The notes beneath the pieces were generated by a model, which did not search any database, was not told where the DNA came from, and saw only the letters and a program-made list of their open reading frames with translations. Shown here in pieces: positions 1-11,528 of a DNA stretch of 64,000 nt (position 1 is its first letter; each line of letters opens with the position of its first letter). Origin of the DNA: Stagonosporopsis chrysanthemi (taxonomy: Eukaryota > Ascomycota > Dothideomycetes > Pleosporales > Didymellaceae); the NCBI GenBank assembly GCA_022560025.1, contig JAFISE010000102.1, positions 56,871-120,870 of the forward strand, in the 5' to 3' direction. The position numbers and the translations under genes are program-made.

Positions 1-477
1 CATCCGTGAGAGTACCGCGAAGGCCTCTGCTATGGGCCACGTAAGTAATATGAAAGGCTGCACCTGATTCGTATGCAAAGAAACTACTACGACAAAGGTG
101 CTGGCACAATGACAATTGTAGAGCTTGAACATTCGCGAAGTGATAAAGTTCGCTGCACGGAATGAGTCTATGTCAGAATGTGGTAGTGCTGGCGAGACCT
201 CGAACATGCATCATGCGCATGCTGTTGGTGCAGACAAATTGGCTACGCTGGTCAGCTCACGCCAGAGAACCTAACGCGTGATAGATCAAGTCGAACCACA
301 TCGGTGGCCAGAGCCATGTTTTGGTGTTTGGTATTTGGGTGTATCGAAGAGTATATGTGGTGACTCCATAACCGCCCATTCAAAATCAAAATCAGACCCG
401 TCCGTTCCGAATGTGCAAAGGAAGATGCATCGTTGTGCCTTTTCGTAACCTCGTGCGCCCTGCAATTACGCTGCAAT
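1..477. other. 3' flank of RPS3, no gene seen
   Basis: No coding exon, RNA gene or repeat is recognisable here. The open frames that overlap it are antisense shadows of the last RPS3 exon. It probably holds the RPS3 3' UTR at its right end. Confidence 0.6.
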
Positions 478-1535
478 CTACTGCTCCTCAGCGGCGGGGG
501 CGGCCTCGCCCTCACCCTGCTGCTGCTCAGCCTGCCTGGCGGCATCAGCGGCCTGCTGGGCAGCGATGGCCTTGGCGCCGTAGTCCTGGGACATGGGCTG
601 GACAACGGGCTGCTCCTCCTTGGGCTCGATGACAGTGACGGAGTCGGGGAGGGTCTTGGATGGGCCGGCCTTGCCCTCGGGGTCAGATCCGCGCATGATC
701 TTGACCTTGATACCGAGCACACCCTGGCGGAGCAGGACGTGGCGGGTAGCCTCATCGATGAAGTCCTTAGCGGGCTGACCAGAGTGGATCATGAAACCGT
801 CCTGAGAGATGTTAGAATACAGCTCACACGGTCGTTTCGAAGCGCAGTGCTTACAGTGAACTTCATGCTCTTGGCACGGGCGGCCCTGAGCTTTCCGGAA
901 ACGACAACCTCGCAACCCTTGGCGCCAGACTCCATGATGAAGCGGAGGACACCATAGCAGGCCCTGCGGACGGCGAGACCGTTGAGGAGCTTGTAACGGA
1001 GGGACTCGCACTGAGCGACGGCGGACAGACCACGGTTCTGGACCTTGGCGGCGTACAGGGAGACAGAGTTCTCGGGGAACTTGAAGCGCTTCTGGATGAG
1101 CGAGGTGAGCTCACGGATGCGGCGACCCTGCTCTCCGAGAACCTCCTGTGTGTGGGTGGCGCGGATGATGATGTCGGTAACGGTGGGTGTGACGCGGACC
1201 TCGACACCGGAGTAACCCTCCTCAGCGAGCTCGCGCTGGAAGAACTCGTTCAGCTCGGCGTAGAAAACACCGTCTGTGGTGATTGTTAGCCCATGCGCAT
1301 GTTCCTCGAAGTCGCCATTGCGCATTTAAGTCTTCCTCCGTCTTCCATATCCTGCGCTAATGTCTCGGATATCTCTCTCGTGCTCTCAAGGTAGGGGTGT
1401 GGGTGGGTGCAGCGTACCAGCGACGAACTTTCTCCTCTTGGAGCTGTTGCACTATCAGTATGACATTCGAATTGTACACAGCGCACAACAGCGTGCCGCG
1501 GGGCAGACTCACATAGCAGACTGAGTAGTGGCCAT
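478..1535 (-). CDS. RPS3: 40S ribosomal protein S3 (uS3)
   Basis: Component of the small ribosomal subunit at the mRNA entry channel, also known as a DNA-repair endonuclease in other eukaryotes. Spliced exons on the minus strand are 1513-1535, 1418-1443, 855-1273 and 478-801, giving 263 residues. The start is fixed by the conserved N-terminus ending in SKRRKFVADGVFYAEL, which is only recovered by joining two tiny exons of 23 and 26 nt. The KH domain lies around residues 25-95 and the C-terminal S3 domain with MKFTDGFMIHSG and HVLLRQGVLGIKVKIM around 145-190; the tail is Ala/Gln/Glu-rich. Introns are 69, 144 and 53 nt; CTAAC branch points are visible in the second and third. Length and sequence match the family; certainty is high. 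Confidence 0.97.
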
Positions 1536-2037
1536 ATTGTCGGACTGTGGTTAGCTGCTGAAATTCAGAAAGGCCTTGCCGTGGTGTCGAGATGTCGCGC
1601 TTGGAGTCGCGGCTGCCGATTTCGAAGTGGGAGCTAGTGGTGGGCTCGCTTGTCTGAAGCCAAGAGCGCACGGGCCAATCTTGCGGCGCCTCCATCATCA
1701 CCATGTGCAGACCGACAGGAATGCTTCGCGAGTTGTCGAACAACCTTTTCGTTCTCGATGTAGTTTGATTTGTATGGCGCATTGAGGACTAACTTCAATG
1801 GTCTCTACTAATATCAACCTGTCTCTCAATACCCTTGAGCGCCCACGCTGGTATATGTTCTCTCATGCGTCCTCTCATGCTCCGCCCAATCGACGGCTAG
1901 TCAAAGCAAATGCGAGCACGTAAATCAAGTTATCAGTTGCATTTAAAGCACGAAGCATGCTATTCGTCAAACGCCAATGCTGCCCAATATGCACTATCCA
2001 CCTAACTATGCACAAGTTACACACTCTCCCTCCACAC
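1536..2037. other. Intergenic: RPS3 upstream region
   Basis: About 500 bp between the RPS3 start and the end of the transporter gene. It should contain the RPS3 promoter. I see no gene and no motif strong enough to name. Confidence 0.5.
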
Positions 2038-3380
2038 TCAGTGATGCTCAATTGGGTCCTCGGACAACAGAGGCTCTGGCTTCCTCTCTACGCACGCTTT
2101 GAACGGCGGGCGGATTATATCGAAGAACAAGAAGCTGCCATAAACTAAGCAAGCAAAGCCCAGAACCTGCAGCCACTTGAAAGTCTCCCAACCAAGGCCA
2201 AGCGACACGATCCAGATGAAGAGCGTACGGCATGTGTCGATGGTGGAGCGCGATGTAGCGGATACCGTGCGTGTCACGGACAGACCGAAGAAGTTGAAAC
2301 CGCTGCGGTGAATTAGCAAAAGTTGCTAACGCGGAAAGAAAGAGGACTTACCCAATACTGATCATGATCAGGACAGAGGACACAGCGATGCCTTTGTAGT
2401 GCGTCATCTGGTACAGGCCTTCCCTTGCGTTGAAGTACCCGGTACCAACAGCGAAGTGCAGAATGATCATCACAATTGTGGTGACGGAAAATCCGAAAAC
2501 GCCCTCCCAGCCAACGACTTTGATCGGCTCCATGGCGTACTTCTCCATGATGCGCTCCTCGAGCACGAATTGAGTAGCTGTGAAGATCTGTGCCCCAGCA
2601 ATAAGTAGCACACCAATGGTGGTCAAGAGAGCTTGAGACATGGGCGGCGCCACATCGAAGGCCACCATGTCAGAGTGGGCAGACTTGTGGCCAGGGGTCG
2701 CCTTATCGTCTTTGGTAACTGCGCCTGCCAGACCGACAATTGCGACGCCAAAGACTACCACGAACAAGCTGAACCACTTGTACAAACCAAGATGCCTCTT
2801 CAGGAACCACACGCTGAAAAGCCCAACGAACAGCACCAGCGCTCCCCTAGTCATCTGGTAAATACTCGCTGCCACAAAGAGCAGTCCCACGTTCATCAGC
2901 GTCGTGCCTGCGATATCGCAGCACGCCGGTAGCGCTAGCAGGAAGATGCTTTTGCCCTCAAGAGGGATCCTGCCCTCATCATCCGGGTGCGCAGGCTTGA
3001 GCGGGTTTGCAATATCTCTGGCTTCGCTCTCGTCGCTCGCCGGTGTAGCAGCACCATCGTTCTCAGGGATGGCTTCGTACCCTGCGCGAGCACTGGCATA
3101 GCGCTGCCAGAGCGAGAACAGGCCGATGACGAGCCAGCAGCCCATTTCGCCGACGAACATCTGCAACGTCTGGAGGACGGGCTGCTCGAAGTGCTCGCGG
3201 TACTTGGGGTTCGGGGAGTCGCAGTTGCTCACGCATTGCATGTCCTGGAGTGAGGTTAGACAGGTGCCCTGATGCAGAGGGCACGAGGAGTTGTACTTGG
3301 TATTTGGTGAGCAGCGTATTACAGCAACCTGTCAACAGCATCATGCCCACGAGAATGGGCACCATGCCTTTGACCGCCAT
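2038..3380 (-). CDS. SLC35F6-like membrane transporter
   Basis: A multi-pass protein of the drug/metabolite transporter superfamily, resembling SLC35F6 and its fungal homologues. Exons 3297-3380, 2352-3244 and 2038-2302 join in frame to 413 residues; introns are 52 and 49 nt. Residues 3-20 form the first membrane segment, ending in the NTLLTKYQ motif typical of this group. A hydrophilic loop of about 50 residues follows the second segment, then about seven further hydrophobic helices. The C-terminal region carries TRTVSATSRSTIDTCRTLF, a conserved signature seen in SLC35F6-type proteins. Substrate is unknown; human SLC35F6 is reported at lysosomes and mitochondria, so an endomembrane location is likely. 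The start ATG at 3380 begins directly with the first helix. Confidence 0.85.
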
Positions 3381-3964
3381 GACGCGTGTGTTGGAGCTGC
3401 CTTAAGCTCGGGGATGCTTATCGATGGTGCTATCACGCGCCGCGTTGGAGCAAAAGTCGGCTTGAGAGGATGTATGGGATGATACAGACTCCGCTGAGGG
3501 AGTACTGGGTGTCTGAAGAGAAGGTTAGGGTTCGCTGTGAAGAACAGGCAGCTCAAAAGCACCGCCCCGTGATGTGAGTCGAGTGCGACCCCGTGAGGCT
3601 GGTCATGTCGCGGCTGGAGCTCCCCCGATAAGATAGGCCCGGATCGGCGCGCTAGCACATTGCCGCGGCCGACGCGGACAGCCCTTCTTTATATCATCTC
3701 GTCTTATTGAATTACAGATTGTGTAAGAGCATTCTGCACTTGGCATTGAAGATGCATACAATGGAAGTATTCATATGCCTGTCATCGCTACTGCTAGGAC
3801 TCGACATGGTGTTCTTCAGAAGTGGCGCTATATCAGCCCTACTCCAGCGTCAACCGGATCCGGCTGAGGGCTGCGCGTGACTCTGGAGAAGTGCCCCACA
3901 GGCACCGTGTATCCGATCCTTCGCATCCCAGTCGCCGCTCGAGTGTATCAAGTGGGAGAGTGCC
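3381..3964. other. Intergenic, no gene seen
   Basis: About 580 bp holding the upstream region of the SLC35F6-like gene and the 3' flank of the MFS permease. No further feature is visible. Confidence 0.5.
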
Positions 3965-5560
3965 TCACAAGAACCATCTGAAGTCCGCACTCTTCGGCCC
4001 ATCCCTTAGCTTCTCTGTGCTCACATCCCTTGCAGTCAGGTTCACCCCCTGCTTCCTATTTCTCCGCGCATTGTCAAAGACCATATATGTCCCCAGCAAC
4101 GCCGCGCACGCACATCCCGTAGCCCCAAACGCCGCTGTCGTAGCTAGTGCAGTAACGTACTTTGGCTTCTCCTTCTCCATGAAGATGTTGCTGCTTACAA
4201 CACCCATGAGGTTCGCCAGTGGCACTCCGATAGACGTCAGCGTAACGCGCTGATTCTCATCTGCGACATTATTGTTGTACCAAGTCGACAGCAGGACGGA
4301 GGGAGCAGAAGTGCCCCAACACATCATGAAGGTAGCGAAGTATGCGACAGTGATGCTAGACTCGACGTCGATGGTCGCATAGATGATGAAGCCAATGAAT
4401 GTAAGTAGGAAGCCGAGCGCAATGAATGGAAACCTTAGGCGCACGTGGTCAGACGCGAAAGCCAAAATGAGCAATACACATGCGCCAACGATGTTGGGCG
4501 CAACTGTGTACAGGTTGGTTTTGATCTTGTCGTAGCCTAGACGTCCAACAATCTGGGGCAGGAAGAGCGAGACAGACTGGAGTGGTACACCGAGACATAT
4601 CTCAATGACGAGGAAGCCATATGTTGATGGGTTCTTGAAGATACTCATAGCGTGTTTGAAATTGAACTTCTCGTTTACCACGGAAGAAGAATCAATCTGG
4701 ATGCGCTGGAAGGCGAGTTGTTTTTCAGCTTCGGTAAGGAACTTGGCCTTGTACGCTGATTCCGGAAGGTACCAGTATGCGAAGAACGAGAAGCAAACCG
4801 TCAAGGATCCCTCGATGATGAACAGATATCTCCAACTGTCTAACTTGGACTCGATCTGAAATACACCGAAGGCCAGCAGTCCAGAGAACGCGTTGGCAAT
4901 GTTCGACGCAGCGTAGAACAGAGCTAGACGACGCGCCAGCTCACCTCGTCGGTAGAAAGTGGTGAGATAATATATCACAAGCGGGAAAAAAGCCGACTCG
5001 CTCATTCCTAGAAACCATCGCAGAGCCATCATGCCGCTCCAGTTTTTCACTGACGCTGCAAGAAGCGTCGCGCTGCCAAAGCAGAACATCATGATCGGAA
5101 GGACGCGGTGGGGTCCATACTTCTTTCCCAGCATTCCGACCGGCGGAGCGAAGACGACGTAAGGCACGTAGAATATCTATTCTAAACTTTAGTCGCAATC
5201 AGATCAAGATTGAACATGCACTGACCGATAACATGGTGTTATACTGGTTGCCCTTGAATCCCAGATCTTTGTCCATCCCGTCGGTCTTCGCATTTCCTAG
5301 ATTACCTTTGTCCAGCGCGTTGAACAAGTACTGCCAAAGTCAGAAAGGCCCAAAGACCGCCGTGCCAATGAACGTACCATCAAAGCCAGCATAGGCAGCA
5401 TACGCAAGTCGAATTTCCAAGTCAGTGCCCTTTCATGTTCGTATGTAGGGAGATGCTGGGTTTCGCCCTCGATGGGAACAGGTGCGGCATCCGCTGAAGA
5501 TGCCGAATTGGTTATCTTCAAGTCGTTTTTGGCGAGTTCGGGGTCCTGGCTGGCCGACAT
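3965..5560 (-). CDS. MFS permease, allantoate/ACS type
   Basis: Twelve-helix major facilitator of the anion:cation symporter family (Dal5/Tna1/Vht1-like), expected in the plasma membrane and importing a small organic anion or vitamin by proton symport. Exons 5378-5560, 5226-5330 and 3965-5176 give 499 residues; introns are 47 and 49 nt. The spliced N-terminus runs from a hydrophilic head into RMLPMLALMYLFNALDKGN, the family TM1 motif, then NQYNTMLSIFYVPYVVF (TM2) and GKKYGPHRVLP (the MFS motif-A loop). The start at 5560 (MSASQDPEL) is preferred over an upstream in-frame ATG at 5587 because it begins the usual short acidic head. Substrate cannot be read from sequence. Confidence 0.92.
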
Positions 5561-7042
5561 GTTGATCGTAGAGTGCTTGCCGCGCACGTAGGGTCTGCGC
5601 CGTTGACGAGAACAAAAGCAATCGGGAGATGTGAAGAGATTGTCATAGAAGTGTAGTAACGACTCGTCCAGACTGTATGTATAGTCGCACCCCTGTCAGC
5701 TTTGCGAAGGATCAAGCGATGTTGCTTTGGAGTTACATGGGCTTGCAGCGCGTTGCCCTTATCTGCACCCAAAGTCCAGGCTAGAGTCATGGAGACAGGC
5801 CAATGTAGTACCCTTCCGCGTGGACTCTACGCTGCAACTTCGCAATTCGCTGCCACTGATACGCTTGAACCTTACTTGCGTCACAGCTACGTACATTGGG
5901 TAATTCCATGTGGCTATCACTTCCCATGCGTGGACTGGCAAAATCTCGAAAGTGGGGAGTTATTGTATCAACCATGAGCGCAGTCCTCTTGTTAGGATAA
6001 GCTCAAGTCGGACGCTGCGGGATGCTCCAGAGGGCCATCCGAAACGTATGATCTTGGAACCTAGGGTATGAACTCTCGTTTGTATTTGGGAATCCTGTGT
6101 GCAGCCATCGTATTGTATTGCAATTTTGGACGTTTCAAAGGCATGATAAGCCGGCAGTGGGACCACCCACCCCGCATTCTTTGGGCGTTCCACTGGATTC
6201 ATTCCCCGCATTGCAACCTGGTCGAGCAAGTCAGCACAACGTTCAAGACTGAATGACAGCGCTCCATAACGTGAGACAAGACACGACAACGGCATCGGCG
6301 AAGCTTGCGCTCAAACGGTTATCGCTCAAATAGAATCGGGCAGTTCTTGGCTTAATTGCATCACTTCCAGTGCCCAGCGACAATTGCTGATAAGTACGCC
6401 GCCACACATAGCGTGAGATAACACGGCGCGGGCAATCGGACGTGCAAGTGGGCCCCGAGACTGAACGTTATCAGGTGCCACGACAGTTTGCCGGTGCACC
6501 AAGCCCACGGCCCAGCAAGTCATTGATGTCCTTCCTATCGCTGTAGTGGGTGCAAAAGCTGGCTGCCGAGGTGTACACTCCGGTCAGGAACTCAAAGCCA
6601 TTGACAGACCTTTGAGGACTCTCGTCAGAAAATTTGTTTCAACAGGTCCTTGGTAATGCGCTACAGAAGGGTTTCTTGTTTAATCGGGGCCGTTCCACAC
6701 TCGCTTTGACTCTTGATGAGCAGTACCAGCAGGGAAAGAACACATAGTAGCATGCATTCGCAGTGTCCAACATCTGAATGCCAGATTGCGTGCTAAAGTA
6801 GACAAACGATATAGTACCAGTGTACTCTTGGATCTTATTGTAAGCTATTGATACAGTGTATCGTAAAGTAAGACCCGGGAAGGCAGTCTATAGTAGAACT
6901 GCAAAGGAAAAAATAAGTGCGAGACGAACGTTGTGTCGTGCACATAGTCGTACAATATAACGCCAGTGGGTATCCTTCGCTTAGTCGAGATTTTACTCTC
7001 GTACGCCTGAGAACAGGTAAAAAAGAAGTAAAACAAACAAAA
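5561..7042. other. Intergenic, no gene seen
   Basis: About 1.5 kb. Several overlapping short frames occur on both strands but none resembles a protein family or shows splice-compatible extensions. It should include the MFS promoter and the 3' end of the coiled-coil gene. Confidence 0.5.
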
Positions 7043-8752
7043 TCATTGGCTATGAGCAACTTCCTTGCCTTTGGAAGAATGCGGGTGTAGCAGATTCGGC
7101 CTCCATCTTGCGACGTTTGACACGTTAAAATGGAGAGGCTCCTTTTGGCCCTTCTCTTTCACAGGCATCTTTCGTTTCGAGCGGCCTGACACATACATGG
7201 GATGTTGTGCGTGGCTGGCACCATGAACATTGGCCGTGCTATCCTTGGATCTGAGTTTTGGCTTCTTGTCGCGGTGCTCATCATCGGCCATCTCAGAGTC
7301 GAAACTGCGCAGACTGCTTTGTTCCGATGAGAATCGATGATGCGAATGTGAAGAGGACGCCGTATGAGTTCGCTCGAGAGATGGTCTCAATGTGGTGGAC
7401 TGGAGTGAGGCTTGTGTTCGTGTACGTTCAATAGGGCTTAGCATTGCAGCGGAATCAGCGAGTACGTCGAGCTTGGAGGGCGCCCTATCCGCCACCGAGT
7501 GAGTTCGAGATGAATATGTGGGAGGAGGATCCTGGCAATCGTACATGATCTCAGTGTCCAGACTCTTATACTTGACTGTGCCGTCAAGCTCTTCGTCATG
7601 GGTCCAGCACGACTCATCAGCACCAAGGACTGGTGGTAAAAACCGAATGTCATTCCACGTAACGTCTTCATGCTGAAGAGCGATGTAGAGGATGTCTCCT
7701 TGCATTTTGTCGTGGGAGATACAGTGGTCTTCTACGAAGGGATGATCCCACAGACTAAGATGGGTAAGATCAGGTGGCAGCATGTTGAGGGCCATGCGGC
7801 CAAATGGCTCGTCTGGTGGTCGATGGCCTACTAACGGCATCCATGCTCTGCCACGCAAGACACTCCTAAATGTTTCTTCGATTCGCATCGCAAGGTAGGC
7901 ACTGTCCTGACGAGCAAAGTCGATGTTCTGCTGAAGCTTGCGGGATGCACACCGCTTGTAGCCAGTGCTGTCGGGATCAAACGCGAACTTCTGTGTCCTT
8001 CGGGGAACAAAGATGACACGAACGTTCCAAGCGAGGGGGTACTTCTTGTCCGTACGTATCGGCAGCTGGCTGAGCATGTGTTGCGACTGCATGAGCAAAG
8101 GTATTTGAGGTGCTGGTGATACGGTGGGTGTTAACACGCCTGATTGTGGTGTTGAGCTGACAGGCGTGTCGTCCCTGCGAGGGCTGTTGATATGCTCAAC
8201 TTTGTCGACTCGGTTCTCCAGGTCCATAGTGACTTCATCCACCATGGCCAAGCGTTCTTGGACCGCCTTGATCTGATCGCTGAACGAGGATGTCCTGTCG
8301 ACCACAGCCTCCACTCTGTCGTCCATGGTGATCTTCAAAAGCCTCATGTTTTCATACAGCCGTGCCTCCAGCGCTTTGTATGTTCGGAAGTGTTCTTCTC
8401 TTGCTGCCCTTTCCCTTAACAGGTCTCTCCTTAATTCTTCTTCAACGCTCTCATGTCGCCGGACCTCATGTCTTAACATTCTCATCTGCTCGACGACTTG
8501 CGAAAATTGTTCCACTGAGACGACTGAGAGGGGCTGGGTTTCGTGATGCCATGCTTGGTGTCCGCAGCCGCAGCGAGAACGCACTATAGAATCAGGGTAG
8601 AAGCTGCGACATGAGCAGCGCTGACGTGCAGTACCGCTTGATTCCGGCTCTGGCTGGAGGAAGCCACATTCTCCACGGGGCAGCTGAGCCTCCTCGCTGG
8701 AAGCAAGTCTTCCAGACAGATGAGCGCTTGGCTGCGTATTACTGAGGAACAT
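7043..8752 (-). CDS. Unrecognised coiled-coil protein with Cys/His cluster
   Basis: An uninterrupted 569-codon frame that I do not recognise as a named family. Residues 29-70 hold a compact cluster, C29, C46-x-C48, C61-x-C63-x-H65 and H69-H70, that could bind zinc. Residues about 80-195 are rich in Glu/Arg heptads and form a clear coiled coil. A conserved-looking block around 235-380 (with KYPLAWNVRVIFVPRR and DDILYIAL-like strands) may be a folded domain. The last 190 residues are Ser/Thr/Lys-rich with several basic patches (KKPKLRSKD, SKRKMPVKEK) that could be nuclear localisation signals. Single-exon structure, length and biased composition argue that it is a real gene. A chromatin or signalling scaffold role would be a guess. 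Confidence 0.8.
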   Translation of the reverse strand: MFLSNTQPSAHLSGRLASSEEAQLPRGECGFLQPEPESSGTARQRCSCRSFYPDSIVRSRCGCGHQAWHHETQPLSVVSVEQFSQVVEQMRMLRHEVRRHESVEEELRRDLLRERAAREEHFRTYKALEARLYENMRLLKITMDDRVEAVVDRTSSFSDQIKAVQERLAMVDEVTMDLENRVDKVEHINSPRRDDTPVSSTPQSGVLTPTVSPAPQIPLLMQSQHMLSQLPIRTDKKYPLAWNVRVIFVPRRTQKFAFDPDSTGYKRCASRKLQQNIDFARQDSAYLAMRIEETFRSVLRGRAWMPLVGHRPPDEPFGRMALNMLPPDLTHLSLWDHPFVEDHCISHDKMQGDILYIALQHEDVTWNDIRFLPPVLGADESCWTHDEELDGTVKYKSLDTEIMYDCQDPPPTYSSRTHSVADRAPSKLDVLADSAAMLSPIERTRTQASLQSTTLRPSLERTHTASSSHSHHRFSSEQSSLRSFDSEMADDEHRDKKPKLRSKDSTANVHGASHAQHPMYVSGRSKRKMPVKEKGQKEPLHFNVSNVARWRPNLLHPHSSKGKEVAHSQ

Positions 8753-11528
8753 CGGGAGTGGACCCGGCGTGGTGGTGGTTTACTGTCAAAAGAGCGAAGA
8801 ACAAGGGGCTCATGGAAGGCTGGTAGGGATGTTGCAAGCAGAACAGAAAAGAGCGAATGTCGTGGGAGAGAGCTAGTAAAGACTATAAGCGGAGGCGTTA
8901 GCTGGGGTCAAGGCTGTGCTGATATACAAAGAAGAAGCAAGTCAGACAGGGCCGAAGCAGGGCTGGTGTACAAGATAAGCAATCATACTCACATCCTGGA
9001 CCACACAACAGGAATACACGGGAGCACCCGGACAGCGGTGTGCGACTGAAACGGCTACGGCGACATGTGAATACGTGGGAGATAAAGAAAGATTTGAGGC
9101 AGAAGGAGCGGAGTACGGTTGAGGGCCATGGGATGTGCAGGTACTCTTCCTTTTGGGAGCGGGTTAGCTCCCGCGGCGGTCAGCCCTGTCATGTCTGGGG
9201 ACAGTGCTGGCCACTGGGCGGCTCTGGTGGAAGCTGAAGTGTTGGCGGCGTGGTGGTGGAAGCAAAAGATAACACACACCAATGACAAACACGCTAACAT
9301 CAATTACGTTCGCCGCAGGCCGTTCACCCCAGCAGCCCCTTCCTAATTCTGTGCCTGCATGCCCTACCGTAGAAGCACCCTGCAGCCGCCGCACAGCACC
9401 TTGCCGGAGCCCGGATTTCAGCAGCAAGAGGTCTTTGTGCTGAGGTCCTTAGGCCGAAGAGAATGCAGATGCAGCGCGCCAAACTTCGCGATACCCGCGC
9501 GTCTCCACAGCCCACAACGGATGCCATCCCATTCGGACAGTGATACCCCACATCTGCCCGTTTCGCTCCGCCAGGTTATGTCAGAGAATATGTAACTTTT
9601 GACTCGGTCTCGGTGCGCACAACCGGCGCACTGTTCGCAGAGCATGTTCCAGATGCAACTGTCCCCGAGGCAGTGCACGGCTTCTTAGATTCAGTATCGT
9701 CCAGATAGGGCCTTTGCCCTGTCCTGGCTATCTTGCGGATCTCGAATTGACAGCTTGCTGCTTATCGCTGCGCAACAAACTTCACCCCACGAAAATAACG
9801 TACGGTGTGCTGATTGGGCAGAGACGTAGACCCTGAGACGAACACAGAACACAGTTGGAAGACACTTCATGTGGCAAAGCACACCAAAGCAGGGCTCTAT
9901 GACTACCATCGGAATGTCTCCCGAGGAAAACGAATCACAGAAATAGCTCAATTCTCCTCGCTGTACCGCCGTCGGCCATTGTACGTACATCATTTGTCAA
10001 CTGCCAGGCTTGTCTTGGACCTCACGTTAAGCGGCTAATTCCAGCACATGCTGTGACGTTTGCGATCGGCCCTCCCTGTGGTTTGGTTATGATTGTCGCT
10101 GATTGACCATCAACACTAACGAATACTTCAGCAGCCCAAATTGGTGGAGAATATGCGTAAACAAATTGCGACAATAGGACGGAATGCGGTGGACAAGTCG
10201 CGTCTGAGCATAGAGGTCCGCGACCCACGTGTTCTCCCGGCCGAAACAAAATGCTTGGAAGCCCAAACATGAGACTGTTCCGGAAGAAGCTGGTTTTTCC
10301 ATCCAGAGAAGCATCATTGTAACCGGAACAATGCCTTTACTGTGTACGTACAGCACACGCGCCACTAAGAGCTTCGGAGACGAGCATCCCACGTTTCGTA
10401 AGTGCTTTACGATCTCGCCGCAGCTCCTGGCTCGACCGACGAGGACTCGGCTAGCTGCGCTCCAAACACGCAAAAACGTGCACGAGGAATGCCCACCAAT
10501 GTTCGAAATCTTGCACTTAGCGTGGCATGTCCTTCGTCTTTTCCAGTTCCTGCTTTTCGTAGTGGAGACTATGGGATAATAATTATCAATCCGTTCCTCT
10601 TTTCTGCGACGCAATGTTCTTCTTCTGGTGCACAGACGGACACCGCGACTAAAGCACGTGTTACGATTTGTTACACGTACGACAATTGAAAATGCAGTGT
10701 GTCAATTCGCAAGATGATGAAATCCGGTGCTCTTGTAGCGACATCCGGATACAACGCTTGACGATAGTTTGATGTTATGATAACGTCCTAGCGCAACGCC
10801 GAAGGCTTACCTGCCCCTCAGGTATCCAGAATATACCGGAGAAGGCAGGCCCCCATGATACAAGCCTTGTTACGATGCCTGTCGGGGCGGGAGCAGCCGC
10901 GTCCAAACTGACTTTACTGGAAGAGGAATACTTTCTGCGTGGCTTATCACCAGATTGTGCGTGAATTCACTGCCTCTGTGTACATCTCTACCTGTTAGCT
11001 TTAATGCACGTCTTCCGCTCGTCGAAACCACAAGGCTAGTTCACGAATGCTGCCTCAATCATACGCTTGATATACGACGCATCATAATCTCACCCAGCAT
11101 GTACACTATTGTTGTCCGCCACGAACGCTTGCTTGCAGGACTGGAACCACACTTTCTGGGCCTGTTCCTGGGTCCTGCTGACCCTGACGCTCCGTTGTGT
11201 AGGAGCATCTCATGATCTACTACAAGAGAAAGAAGGATACTAATCACCGCCAATAAGTTCTCCGTGTGTAAACAATATCTTCTGAAGGGCACACTCTCAT
11301 CTTCAAAGTCTTATCAGCTGGTAGCTTCTTCGATGGCATTTAAGATGTATACGAGACTGCTGGCTCTACCCTTGAGAACAGTCTTTGAACCCGGCCTTTC
11401 GGCAAGCTCGGAGATCCGAAGCGGAGGCCGGAAAGCTTGGCGTGTCATTCACCTCCTCGTCTCGGAACGCCAACGTGAGCGGAGGTCTCGTTGTTGAGCT
11501 ACCGCCTTTGACACGTTACTGATCAGAA
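8753..11528. other. Gene-poor 2.8 kb between divergent genes
   Basis: This stretch separates the minus-strand coiled-coil gene from the plus-strand transcription factor and so contains both promoters. The longest frame (10087-10614, minus, 175 codons) has no recognisable domain and no good start context, so I do not call it. No repeat or RNA gene was seen. Confidence 0.5.

Noticed and set aside
252..1011. Plus- and minus-strand frames of 160-177 codons over RPS3
   Set aside because: They are antisense or out-of-frame shadows of the RPS3 exons; only the spliced minus-strand model gives the conserved protein.
10087..10614. 175-codon minus-strand frame in the 2.8 kb gap
   Set aside because: No recognisable domain, no consistent codon bias and competing frames on the other strand.
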